7,370 nucleotides of DNA from Bacteroidota bacterium (lineage in GTDB: Bacteria > Bacteroidota > Bacteroidia > Flavobacteriales_D > Crocinitomicaceae): positions 1 to 7,370 of the forward strand of contig VGMK01000103.1 in the NCBI GenBank assembly GCA_016866375.1, given 5' to 3'. The position numbers were made by a program, and so were the translations under genes. How positions within the stretch are numbered: position 1 is the first letter of the stretch; each line of letters opens with the position of its first letter. Under the pieces are notes generated by a model. It saw nothing but the letters and a program-made list of their open reading frames with translations. It had not been told where the DNA came from and made no database searches. Below, one piece after another: positions 1 through 6,475 of this stretch.

Positions 1-1
1 T

Positions 2-217
2 ATTTTTGAACAAGGATTCGGAGGTGTAGATATTGGGCCCTTGAAAAATGAATTTACTGGAATTCCATTGTTCGGTTTTGTTCCGGACTCTCAGCGTTAT
101 TTCGACTTTCACCACGCGCCAAGCGATATTTTTGAAAATGTAAACGAAAGAGAACTTGCTTTAGGTGCGGCGAGCATTGCCGCTTTAATATACCTTATTG
201 ATCAAAGGCTTCCTTGA
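2..217 (+). CDS. M28-family zinc metallopeptidase, C-terminal fragment
   Basis: This is the last 71 codons of a gene whose start lies left of the window. The frame stays open from base 2 to the TGA at 215-217. The fragment contains GVDIGPL, then PLFGFVPDSQRYFDFHHAPSD, then an ELALGAASIAALIYLID end. This is the typical C-terminal pattern of M28 aminopeptidase-like proteins of Bacteroidota, in which a histidine of the HH pair (fragment residues 37-38) is the last zinc ligand. The family hydrolyses peptide bonds, usually releasing N-terminal amino acids, and is often exported. Localisation cannot be judged because the N-terminus is missing. The stop codon overlaps the ATG of the next gene by one base (TGATG), so the two are probably cotranscribed and translationally coupled. 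Family assignment rests on motif recognition only. Confidence 0.82.
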   Translation: MFEQGFGGVDIGPLKNEFTGIPLFGFVPDSQRYFDFHHAPSDIFENVNERELALGAASIAALIYLIDQRLP

Positions 218-663
218 TGAACAAAAAAGAATTGCTTCAATTTATCATCAATGAACTTTCGAAAAAACAACTTTTCCTCCAGCAAGAATTAAAGGCTCTT
301 TCTGAATCTTTAGCGAATTCTGCCAAAAGTTCTGCCGGAGACAAACACGAAACCGAGACTGCCATGAATCAGCTAGAACAGGAACAATTAACGCGGCAGC
401 TACTCGCTCTTAGGCATCAACAACAACTGGTTCAACAATTAAATCCACAGGTAAAACACACAAGAATTACTACCGGAAGTTTGGTAAAAACATCAAACGC
501 AGTATTTTTTATCAGTGTTGGAATTGGGAAAATCATCTGTGAAGGACAAGAAGTATTTTGTATTAACCTTGAATCACCAATTGGGCAACAATTGTACAAG
601 AAATCAGTAACTGAAAAAGTACACTTCGGAGAAGAAGAACAGGTAATTTTAGAAATCTCCTAA
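217..663 (+). CDS. GreA/GreB-like transcription factor (coiled coil plus GreA C-terminal-type domain)
   Basis: The protein has 148 aa. I start it at the ATG at 217, which overlaps the upstream stop, rather than at a TTG three bases earlier. Residues 1-75 are a helical hairpin rich in Q, L and K. Its turn carries the charged signature AGDKHETETAM (residues 40-50), like the acidic coiled-coil tip that GreA inserts into the RNA polymerase secondary channel. Residues about 80-148 resemble the GreA/GreB C-terminal domain, with SPIGQQL and a hydrophobic strand at the end. Related Bacteroidota proteins are, as I recall, sometimes named 3-oxoacyl-ACP synthase, which nothing in this sequence supports. 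A role at RNA polymerase (transcript cleavage or a Gre-like regulator) is inferred. The gene ends convergently with the next one, overlapping it by 4 bases. Confidence 0.7.
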   Translation: MNKKELLQFIINELSKKQLFLQQELKALSESLANSAKSSAGDKHETETAMNQLEQEQLTRQLLALRHQQQLVQQLNPQVKHTRITTGSLVKTSNAVFFISVGIGKIICEGQEVFCINLESPIGQQLYKKSVTEKVHFGEEEQVILEIS

Positions 664-1013
664 TTATAATTTACCAAATCTCCGGATTTGAGTGCCTCGG
701 CAAATGCATCTCTCATCTTCTCTAACTTTAATTTGGCAGAGGGATCTCCTTGCGTGGCTTGGACTTTGAGTTTATAATAAATATCCATCGACTGACCGAA
801 AAGATCTTGTTCAAGTTTTCCTTTGATCTCCATGATTTTTGAATTAACTCCGATTAAATAGTGCTCAATCTCACCAAGTTTTTTGAGTTCTTCTTGGTTC
901 AGGTCTTTCTTCTTAAGCAATGTTTGATATTGGGGCAACAATTGATTCAATTGCATGATAAATTGCTCTAGTTCTTTATCCAATTGTTTTTTATTTTCTT
1001 TAAAATCGCTCAT
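660..1013 (-). CDS. Small coiled-coil protein of unknown function
   Basis: The protein has 117 aa, starts at ATG 1013 and ends at TAG 660, overlapping the stop of the convergent Gre-like gene by 4 bases. It is almost entirely helical and charged, with leucine-rich stretches at about residues 8-72 suggesting a two-helix coiled coil. The C-terminus (DPSAKLKLEKMRDAFAEALK) is an amphipathic helix. There is no signal peptide, membrane segment or cysteine, so it is probably cytoplasmic. I do not recognise a family. It is divergent from the DUF2130 gene with 129 bases between the starts. The open frame, sensible composition and fit between neighbours support a real gene. Confidence 0.75.
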   Translation of the reverse strand: MSDFKENKKQLDKELEQFIMQLNQLLPQYQTLLKKKDLNQEELKKLGEIEHYLIGVNSKIMEIKGKLEQDLFGQSMDIYYKLKVQATQGDPSAKLKLEKMRDAFAEALKSGDLVNYN

Positions 1014-1142
1014 TCAATCACTCAATAACTTCTTAAAAGTAATAGAAATAATGAAACCCCTCACTTTTTCTATTTTTTTTTAACAAATTTAAAATTTTCA
1101 GGTTAAGATTTATTTAATTTAGGGTAATAATAGAAAACAAAA
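1014..1142. promoter_or_regulatory. Divergent intergenic region with weak promoter candidates
   Basis: This very AT-rich spacer separates the coiled-coil gene (minus) from the DUF2130 gene (plus) and should hold both promoters. The best plus-strand match to the Bacteroidota -7 element TAnnTTTG is TAATTTAG at 1115-1122, one mismatch, 20 bases before the ATG. The best minus-strand match is TACTTTTA (plus 1034-1041), also one mismatch. Neither has a convincing -33 TTG at 17-23 bases. A run of nine T at 1074-1082 is notable, but no stem precedes it. Confidence 0.35.
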
Positions 1143-2420
1143 ATGACCACAACTCAACACATAAATTGCCCAAAATGCGGGACGAAAATAGATGTTACGG
1201 ATGGAATTTCTCAACAAATTGAAAAGGAACTCAAAGAAAAATACCAAAAAGAACTTCAAGCGGAAATGAATGGCGTTGCCCAAAGAGAGCAAAAGTTGAA
1301 AGATGATTTGTCCGCCTTTGAAGAGAAAAAACGAAAAGAAAATGAATTGTTTCAGGAGCGCTTAGAAATCGCCGTGAGAGAGAAGGAGAAAAATGCCGAA
1401 GAAAAATGGCGTAAAAAAGCGGCTGAGGAACAAGAAGAACAATTTAAAACACTCCAAGAAGAATTGAACGAAAAATCCATGCAATTAGCTGAATTCAATA
1501 AGGCAAAAGCAGAAATCGAACGCTTAAAACGCGAAAAAGAGGAAGCAAAAACTGCTGCCCTTGTTGAGGCTGAACGAAAGTTGAACGAACAACTGGATAT
1601 GGAGCGCATTAAAATAAAGAAGGCTGCTGAAGATGAAAACGAATTAAAAATTAGAGAATTGCAGAAAAAACTGGAAGACCAACGCAACCTCACCGAAGAA
1701 ATGAAGCGCAAGCAAGAACAGGGTTCCATGCAGCTGCAAGGCGAAGCACAAGAATTGGCAATCGAAGAGTTTTTAGCTACACAATTTCCTCTGGATACTA
1801 TCGAAGAAATAAAAAAAGGTGCTAGAGGTGGAGATTGCATCCAATTGGTTAACACGCGAGAATTACAGCAATGCGGTAAAATTTACTACGAAAGCAAGCG
1901 CACCAAAGACTTTCAACCTTCCTGGATAGAAAAATTCAAAGCCGATATGCGTGAGAAAGGTGCAAATCTCGGTGTACTAGTGACGGAAGTTATGCCGAAT
2001 GGAATGGAACGCATGGGCATGAAAGACGGGGTTTACATTTGTACTTTTGAGGAATTTAAAGCGCTTGCGGGAATTTTGAGAGAGTCATTAATTCAAATCA
2101 GTCAGGCGCTTGGTTCTCAGGTAAACAAAGGTGATAAAATGGTAATGCTCTATGATTTTCTTACCAGCACAAATTTCAGAATGCAAATTGAAGCAATTGT
2201 AGAGGGATTCTCGTCAATGAAATCGGCATTGGAATCTGAAAAACGTTCCATGCATCGGATTTGGAAAGAGCGCGAAAAGCAATTAGAGAAGGTCATCTAC
2301 AACACTATCGACATGCATGCATCTATTCGCGGTATTGCGGGAAGTGCTGTTCAGTCTGTAAAAGCATTGGAACTATCGGAAGATCATGATTTACCTGCTT
2401 TGGATAACGAGCAAGATTAG
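1143..2420 (+). CDS. DUF2130 family protein (CxxC, long coiled coil, PD-(D/E)XK-like domain)
   Basis: The protein has 425 aa and three parts. Residues 1-20 hold one zinc-ribbon-like half knuckle, CPKCG (C9, C12). Residues about 25-200 are a highly charged coiled coil (E/K/Q-rich). Residues about 200-400 match the DUF2130 domain as I know it: ELAIEEFL, then IEEIKKGARGGDCIQLV, GKIYYESKRTKDF, GVLVTEVMP and MYDFLTSTNFRMQIEAIVEGF. Within the domain, D231 (GGD) followed by E250-S251-K252 after a strand looks like the active site of a PD-(D/E)XK nuclease fold, so DNA or RNA cleavage is plausible but unproven. There is no signal peptide, so it is probably cytosolic. The stop lies 3 bases from the stop of the convergent helicase gene, leaving no room for a separate terminator. 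Confidence 0.85.
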   Translation: MTTTQHINCPKCGTKIDVTDGISQQIEKELKEKYQKELQAEMNGVAQREQKLKDDLSAFEEKKRKENELFQERLEIAVREKEKNAEEKWRKKAAEEQEEQFKTLQEELNEKSMQLAEFNKAKAEIERLKREKEEAKTAALVEAERKLNEQLDMERIKIKKAAEDENELKIRELQKKLEDQRNLTEEMKRKQEQGSMQLQGEAQELAIEEFLATQFPLDTIEEIKKGARGGDCIQLVNTRELQQCGKIYYESKRTKDFQPSWIEKFKADMREKGANLGVLVTEVMPNGMERMGMKDGVYICTFEEFKALAGILRESLIQISQALGSQVNKGDKMVMLYDFLTSTNFRMQIEAIVEGFSSMKSALESEKRSMHRIWKEREKQLEKVIYNTIDMHASIRGIAGSAVQSVKALELSEDHDLPALDNEQD

Positions 2421-2423
2421 GAA

Positions 2424-3644
2424 TTATTTATCGGCCCAAGCATTAGGATCCTCGTTGTCTTCAATGAGTTTTTTCCAATTATAGTGCGGATCATCGGCAT
2501 CAAAAATGATGTCTTGATATTCATCCGGATGAATGTCGTAACGCGTAATTTCTTCGCCTGTGTATTCTTCTATTTGTGTTAAAAGAGCCTCTTCGTCTTT
2601 GCTACAGAAGGAAAGTGCTTGGCCGCGCTTGTTTCCCCTACCCGTTCGACCGCAGCGATGGACGTAGTTTTCAGGATTTTCAGGTAGGTCGTAATTGATC
2701 ACGTAATCCATATCCGGAATATCGATACCGCGGCAAGCCACATCAGTAGTAACCAACACCTGATTTTCACCGTTTCGAAAACGATCTAAAATTGCAAAAC
2801 GGTCTTTTTGTTCCATGCCACCGTGGAGCGCTTCAGTGGAAACACCTACCCGTTGCATCGCTGCCACCACCCGTTCTACACGTACCTTCGTGCGTGCAAA
2901 CACTATAAATTTCAGGTCGGCGTATTCTTTCAACATGTTTTCTAAGAAAAAACGTTTGTCGTCCATTTCTACGAGCGCCACTGCATGTTCAACGTTTTTT
3001 GCCACTGGGTTTTTAGGTGAAATTTGAATACGGATGGCATCGCGCACTACGTCATAAGCCAAGGATTTTATTTTCTTTGAAATCGTGGCAGTAAAGAACA
3101 ATGTTTGTCGGTTCTTTGGAATCTTTTTCAGAACGTCTTTTATGTCTTTATTGAAACCAAGATCCAACATAAGGTCGGCTTCGTCAAGAATAAGGCAGGC
3201 CAAACGAGAAATATCGATATGTCCTTGCGCAATGAGGTCAAACATTCTTCCGGGCGTAGCTACGAGCACATCTACACGTTTTTGAAGTTTAGAAATTTGA
3301 GATTCTTGTTCAACACCACCATGAAGCCCAAGAATTTGTATGCCGCTATCTTTTCCGATGTCTTGAAACACACTAGCAATTTGTTTGGCCAGTTCGCGCG
3401 TTGGCACCATGACAAGTACTTGCACGCCGTCGTTTTTTGAGCCTTTTTTGGAAAGCAACATGTGCAAAACGGGAATCACAAATGCTGCTGTTTTTCCTGT
3501 TCCTGTTTGTGCCACCGCCATTACATCCTCACCGTTTAGAATATGCTTTATGGCTTTGAATTGAATATCCGTCGGACGTTTGAAGCCCAGTACGGCTAAT
3601 TGCTTTTTGAGAATATCTTGAATTGGAAAATCGCTAAACTTCAT
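2424..3644 (-). CDS. DEAD-box ATP-dependent RNA helicase
   Basis: The protein has 406 aa, starts at ATG 3644 and has the full motif set in order: Q motif (GFKRPTDIQ, residues 20-28), motif I AQTGTGKT (45-52), Ia PTREL (81-85), HGG (108-110), Ib TPGR (130-133), II DEAD (154-157), III TAT (185-187, in place of the usual SAT), V TTDVACRGID (299-308) and VI HRCGRTGR (329-336). It is therefore expected to bind ATP and unwind or remodel short RNA duplexes, for example in ribosome assembly or mRNA turnover. The tail after about residue 350 is short and acidic and ends in NAWADK. It lacks the long basic extension of many RhlE/DeaD/CsdA-type proteins, so the subfamily is left open. It is cytoplasmic and probably monocistronic. 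Confidence 0.95.
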   Translation of the reverse strand: MKFSDFPIQDILKKQLAVLGFKRPTDIQFKAIKHILNGEDVMAVAQTGTGKTAAFVIPVLHMLLSKKGSKNDGVQVLVMVPTRELAKQIASVFQDIGKDSGIQILGLHGGVEQESQISKLQKRVDVLVATPGRMFDLIAQGHIDISRLACLILDEADLMLDLGFNKDIKDVLKKIPKNRQTLFFTATISKKIKSLAYDVVRDAIRIQISPKNPVAKNVEHAVALVEMDDKRFFLENMLKEYADLKFIVFARTKVRVERVVAAMQRVGVSTEALHGGMEQKDRFAILDRFRNGENQVLVTTDVACRGIDIPDMDYVINYDLPENPENYVHRCGRTGRGNKRGQALSFCSKDEEALLTQIEEYTGEEITRYDIHPDEYQDIIFDADDPHYNWKKLIEDNEDPNAWADK

Positions 3645-3648
3645 GTAG

Positions 3649-3656
3649 CAAAGGTA
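3649..3656 (-). promoter_or_regulatory. Candidate -7 element of the helicase gene
   Basis: Read on the minus strand this is TACCTTTG, an exact match to the Bacteroidota -7 consensus TAnnTTTG. It lies only 4 bases before the helicase ATG, so a transcript from it would start at or almost at the start codon (leaderless or nearly so). A TTG occurs upstream, but only 12 bases away, shorter than the usual 17-23. It may be a chance match. Confidence 0.4.
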
Positions 3657-3683
3657 CGGCTATTCTTGCAACCTTTACCACAG

Positions 3684-3709
3684 TTGGTAATCAATTGAAT
3701 AATTACCAA
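3684..3709. repeat. 8-bp inverted repeat between helicase and recombinase genes
   Basis: TTGGTAAT (3684-3691) and ATTACCAA (3702-3709) are perfect inverted copies separated by 10 AT-rich bases. The pair sits about 160 bases before the recombinase ATG and 40 bases before the divergent helicase ATG. It could be an operator for a dimeric regulator of either gene. It is too weak and lacks a T-tract to be a terminator. The rest of 3645-3866 contains no exact TAnnTTTG on the plus strand. Confidence 0.35.
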
Positions 3710-3866
3710 TTACAGCGGCATTGTCATTATCTAACTTCAAGTTTCTTGATAAACAAAAGCATTGATTTTTTAAAAAAAATGGCATAAAATGAACCAAGAG
3801 AAATTAATTAGCAAACAGTATGATATGATTTATTTCACTAACTTAATGTGAAAAGACTCAGTAATC

Positions 3867-4985
3867 ATGGATAAAATTTTCATTAAAAAATCTGAAAACC
3901 CGAACGAAATAAAAGTTTGGCATCCCTTCAACGAACACTTGTTTTTGAGGATGAAAAATGTAGTTGGCGCAAATTGGAACAAAGAAGAAAAAATCTGGAT
4001 CTTACCGAAAAAACAAACAACTTTACCTCAAATTTTCGACACCTTTCGTGGAATCGCCTGGATTGATTTAAGCGAATGGAAAAACGATAAGAAAGATATC
4101 ACGCGACGACAAAATCTCAGAAAAGTTGAACTTGAACCATTGTCTGAAGATCGGAAATTGGAATTATCAAACTTCAAGAAACATCTATTGAGTAAACGAT
4201 ACAGTGGGAACACGATAAAAACTTATTCAGAGGCCTTAGCACTTTTTATGCGCTATTTCCATAACAAAGCAATTGATAAAATTGATAATGAAGATTTAAT
4301 CATCTTCAACAATGATTACATTTTGAGGCAGAATCTATCCTCTAGTTTTCAAAATCAACTCGTAAATGCCATTAAACTCTTCTATTGGACAAGAAAAGGA
4401 AAAAAATTAGATACTGAATTGGTTCACCGTCCGAGACGCGCCAAATCGTTACCTAACGTGTTGAGTAAAGAAGAAGTAAAAGCGATTTTAGCAGCACATA
4501 ATAACTTAAAGCACAAAGTAATGTTGAGTTTGATATATAGTTGCGGGCTGCGTTGTGGCGAATTAATAGCACTCGAACCTCAGCATATTGATTCAAAAAG
4601 GAACATTGTGATAATCAAAAACTCCAAAGGGAAAAAGGATCGAATTGTGCCATTGAGTCCGAAAATATTGGAAATGTTGCGTGATTATTACAAAATACAC
4701 AAACCGAAGAATTATTTATTTGAAGGGCAAACCGTTGGACAACCTTACGACAAAAGAAGCCTACAACTTGTGCTGAAACAAGCACTCAAGAAGACAGGTA
4801 TTTCAAAACCAGTTACCTTGCATTGGTTGCGCCACAGTTACGCCACTCATCTTTTGGAAAACGGAACAGATTTACGTTACATTCAAGAATTACTTGGTCA
4901 TGCGAGTAGCAAAACAACCGAAATTTACACACATGTTAGCACAAAAAGTATTCAACAAATAAAAAGTCCGTTTGACGATTTATAA
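3867..4985 (+). CDS. Xer-like tyrosine recombinase, putative integrase of the cassette array
   Basis: The protein has 372 aa from ATG 3867. Residues 1 to about 90 form an additional N-terminal domain with WNKEEKIWILP, a motif that vaguely recalls HARP-type DNA-binding modules. About 100-185 is the SAM-like core-binding domain. About 195-372 is the catalytic domain with R229 (CGLRCGE), K254 (SKGKKDR), H319-R322 (HWLRH), H345 (LLGHAS) and nucleophile Y354 (EIYTHVS), so it is complete. It ends in IKSPFDDL, resembling the RSPLDAL end of class 1 IntI. However, the segment before HxxR (KPKNYLFEGQT) is short and seems to lack the extra helix of classical IntI. The expected reaction is strand exchange through a 3'-phosphotyrosine. 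Being followed immediately by attC-like sites points to cassette integration and excision. It is on the same strand as the cassettes. Confidence 0.92.
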   Translation: MDKIFIKKSENPNEIKVWHPFNEHLFLRMKNVVGANWNKEEKIWILPKKQTTLPQIFDTFRGIAWIDLSEWKNDKKDITRRQNLRKVELEPLSEDRKLELSNFKKHLLSKRYSGNTIKTYSEALALFMRYFHNKAIDKIDNEDLIIFNNDYILRQNLSSSFQNQLVNAIKLFYWTRKGKKLDTELVHRPRRAKSLPNVLSKEEVKAILAAHNNLKHKVMLSLIYSCGLRCGELIALEPQHIDSKRNIVIIKNSKGKKDRIVPLSPKILEMLRDYYKIHKPKNYLFEGQTVGQPYDKRSLQLVLKQALKKTGISKPVTLHWLRHSYATHLLENGTDLRYIQELLGHASSKTTEIYTHVSTKSIQQIKSPFDDL

Positions 4986-5004
4986 GCAAAAAAGAATATA
5001 TTTG
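4971..5004 (+). promoter_or_regulatory. Candidate cassette promoter (Pc equivalent)
   Basis: TTTG at 4971-4974 and TATATTTG at 4997-5004 are separated by 22 bases. The second matches the Bacteroidota -7 element TAnnTTTG exactly, and the spacing falls in the usual 17-23 range. The -33 part lies in the last codons of the recombinase (SPFDDL), the -7 part 11 bases after its stop. Transcription would begin near 5010-5015, just before the hairpin at 5018, and run into cassette 1. This matches the job of Pc in classical integrons. Caveat: TTTG is also required by the conserved protein end. Confidence 0.6.
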
Positions 5005-5009
5005 AATCT

Positions 5010-5093
5010 AAAAAAAACGAAACAAACTTTCGCATATCACTCTGAGTGTTGGCACGCTATGCGAAAGTTTGTTTCGGGTATATACAAGTTATG
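5010..5093 (+). other. Candidate attI site: perfect 19-bp hairpin plus GTTATG core
   Basis: The arms 5018-5036 and 5058-5076 are perfect inverted copies (CGAAACAAACTTTCGCATA and its complement) around a 21-nt loop that holds a smaller CACT/AGTG stem. Eleven bases later comes GTTATG (5088-5093), the first cassette boundary. No R''-type complement of GTTATG lies to the left, so this is not an attC and attI is the natural reading. The left arm is preceded by eight A (5010-5017), so on the minus strand it is a stem followed by eight U, a possible intrinsic terminator for antisense transcripts. In plus transcripts from the promoter above it would be a 5' end hairpin. Confidence 0.55.
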
Positions 5094-6470
5094 AGTAATA
5101 ATAAAACAAATAATATGAAGGTAATTTTAATTTTATTCACGACAATTTTTAATTTAAACTCCTTCTCCCAATCCAAAAAGGAGTTGATTCAGATATTGAA
5201 CAATCGAGTTGATAGTTTGAACAGCGTCTTGAATTCTGAAAAAAATACGAGTTCAGAAAAATCAAATAAGATTTCTTATTTAACCGTTAAAATCACCGAT
5301 CAAGAAAGTACCATTAATACTCTTAATACTAATGTAAGTCAATTAAAATCGGAGCTACAAACAAGTAATTTCAGGATTAATACATTAAAACTACAAATAG
5401 ATAGCCTTAATTCTGTTATCGAGAGTAACAGTCAAAAAATCGTTTTTGTTCGTAACAATTCACTTTACATTTTTAATTTGCAAACTAACCGTGAAAGTGT
5501 ATTACATAATTCTGGTAAAGTTATTGCCTTTTGTTCTAAATTGAGAACAATTTATTTTAGTGAGATAAATGAATCTAAGCTGGAGGTCTACGAAATTGAT
5601 TTATCTAATACCTCAAAAAAAACTAAAATTGTTTCAATCAATGAAAAAAGAGATTTTGATAGGGACTGTTTTAATTGTTCTAAATATTTCTATGATGATT
5701 ACTCTAATAGTACCAAAGGAGAGCTTTTTATTGTTGATGATGAATTAATCGTTGGAGCACTCCCATTATCAATGGAAGGAGGTACTATGTTTACCGAACA
5801 TTACACTATTAACATTAAAAATAAAACGTATACGGAAACATATTTTGATGAAAATCATGAAATACCTTTACAAAGTCATAATGATTCGAAAGAATTTGAA
5901 GTAGCGTCGACCAAAAGGAATGAGTATTTTATTAAAAAAGCCCCTGTAGAATACGAACTTTTTCGTTCAATTTCAGCCAATGAATCAATAAAAATTTCAA
6001 AAACTCAGCTTTTTGCAGACCGAAATTGTGGTAGTGATGATTTCAATTACTTCAAATTACCGAATAATAAAATAATTTTCGGCTTTAGTAGATTATGTGG
6101 TTCTGATACACGAGATGAAGTTCTTTTTCTTGTCAATAATGATGGATCATATCAACAAACCCTTTACGATGGATTTGTTGGAATAGAATTTTTATGGCAA
6201 GTTGTTAATGGAAGCCTAATCACCTGGACAGAAGACGGAAATCTTTTAGAATACTTTGGCGAAGAAAATAAAATGAAAAAATTAATAGAAGGAAAAATTT
6301 GTGAAATTGAGTTTATTAATTTTAATTAACCACCTAAGTGACTGACAAAATAGTTGAGACAAGAAAACAACTTCATCTCGTCAAGCAGACACATAAAATA
6401 ATAAAGGAATAAACCAACCCATAACAGCGTGTAAGCAAAACCCTCCGGGTATTCGCCTACACGCAAACCG
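5089..6470 (+). mobile_element. Gene cassette 1 (secreted coiled-coil protein)
   Basis: The cassette is 1382 bp, counted from the predicted cut between G5088 and T5089 to G6470. It starts TTATGAGTAAT and ends in an attC-like site whose R''-type half is CATAAC (6420-6425), the exact complement of its own start core GTTATG. It holds one gene on the plus strand, starting 26 bases from the left edge and ending 90 bases before the attC. Those 90 bases (6330-6419) contain no recognisable terminator or ORF. Confidence 0.7.
5115..6329 (+). CDS. Secreted protein with signal peptide, long coiled coil and beta-rich domain, unknown function
   Basis: The protein has 404 aa from ATG 5115. I prefer this start because it places a classic signal peptide at the N-terminus: K2, hydrophobic VILILFTTIF, then SFS|Q with cleavage after S18. 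An ATG at 5091, inside the recombination core, would add 8 polar residues; a GTG at 5046 lies in the hairpin. Residues 20-105 are a regular coiled coil: I53, I60, I67, V74, L81, I88, I95 and I102 are exactly seven apart, with L56, L70, L77, L91 and L98 three residues after a-positions. Residues about 107-404 are beta-rich, with strands such as KIVFVRNNSLYIFNL and GSLITWTEDGNLLEYF suggesting a propeller-like fold. There is a CxxC (DCFNCSKY) and CGSD twice, perhaps disulfides. It is probably periplasmic or surface-anchored. The family is not recognised. Confidence 0.88.
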   Translation: MKVILILFTTIFNLNSFSQSKKELIQILNNRVDSLNSVLNSEKNTSSEKSNKISYLTVKITDQESTINTLNTNVSQLKSELQTSNFRINTLKLQIDSLNSVIESNSQKIVFVRNNSLYIFNLQTNRESVLHNSGKVIAFCSKLRTIYFSEINESKLEVYEIDLSNTSKKTKIVSINEKRDFDRDCFNCSKYFYDDYSNSTKGELFIVDDELIVGALPLSMEGGTMFTEHYTINIKNKTYTETYFDENHEIPLQSHNDSKEFEVASTKRNEYFIKKAPVEYELFRSISANESIKISKTQLFADRNCGSDDFNYFKLPNNKIIFGFSRLCGSDTRDEVLFLVNNDGSYQQTLYDGFVGIEFLWQVVNGSLITWTEDGNLLEYFGEENKMKKLIEGKICEIEFINFN

Positions 6471-6475
6471 TTAGC
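6420..6475 (+). other. attC-like recombination site 1 (cassette 1 / cassette 2 junction)
   Basis: The site is 56 bp. R''-type box CATAAC (6420-6425), 1-nt spacer A, left arm GCGTGTAAGC (6427-6436), inner part with ACCC/GGGT around TCC (6440-6450), right arm GCCTACACGC (6455-6464), 5-nt spacer AAACC, R'-type box GTTAGC (6470-6475). The arms pair at 9 of 10 positions with one A/C mismatch; C6454 bulges. The outer boxes pair only as TAAC/GTTA, because the right one belongs to the next cassette. The predicted exchange point is between G6470 and T6471. No T-tract follows, so it is not a normal terminator. Confidence 0.7.

Noticed and set aside
1352..1855. Minus-strand reading frame of 167 codons
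   Set aside because: It lies opposite the coiled coil of the DUF2130 gene. The Ser/Phe-rich product is the typical mirror of E/K-rich codons.
2815..3440. Plus-strand frames opposite the helicase gene
   Set aside because: They are covered by a helicase gene with all its motifs, and their products show no domain or sensible composition.
3789..3851. Small frame of 20 codons (MNQEKLISKQYDMIY...) before the recombinase
   Set aside because: A leader peptide is possible, but no attenuator-like structure or conservation evidence is available, and such short frames are common in AT-rich DNA.
4028..4213. Minus-strand frame within the recombinase gene
   Set aside because: Short and antisense to a clearly coding region; no motif.
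5046..5114. Upstream start (GTG) for the cassette 1 gene
   Set aside because: It lies in the loop of the 19-bp hairpin and outside the cassette, and would put 23 extra residues before a good signal peptide.
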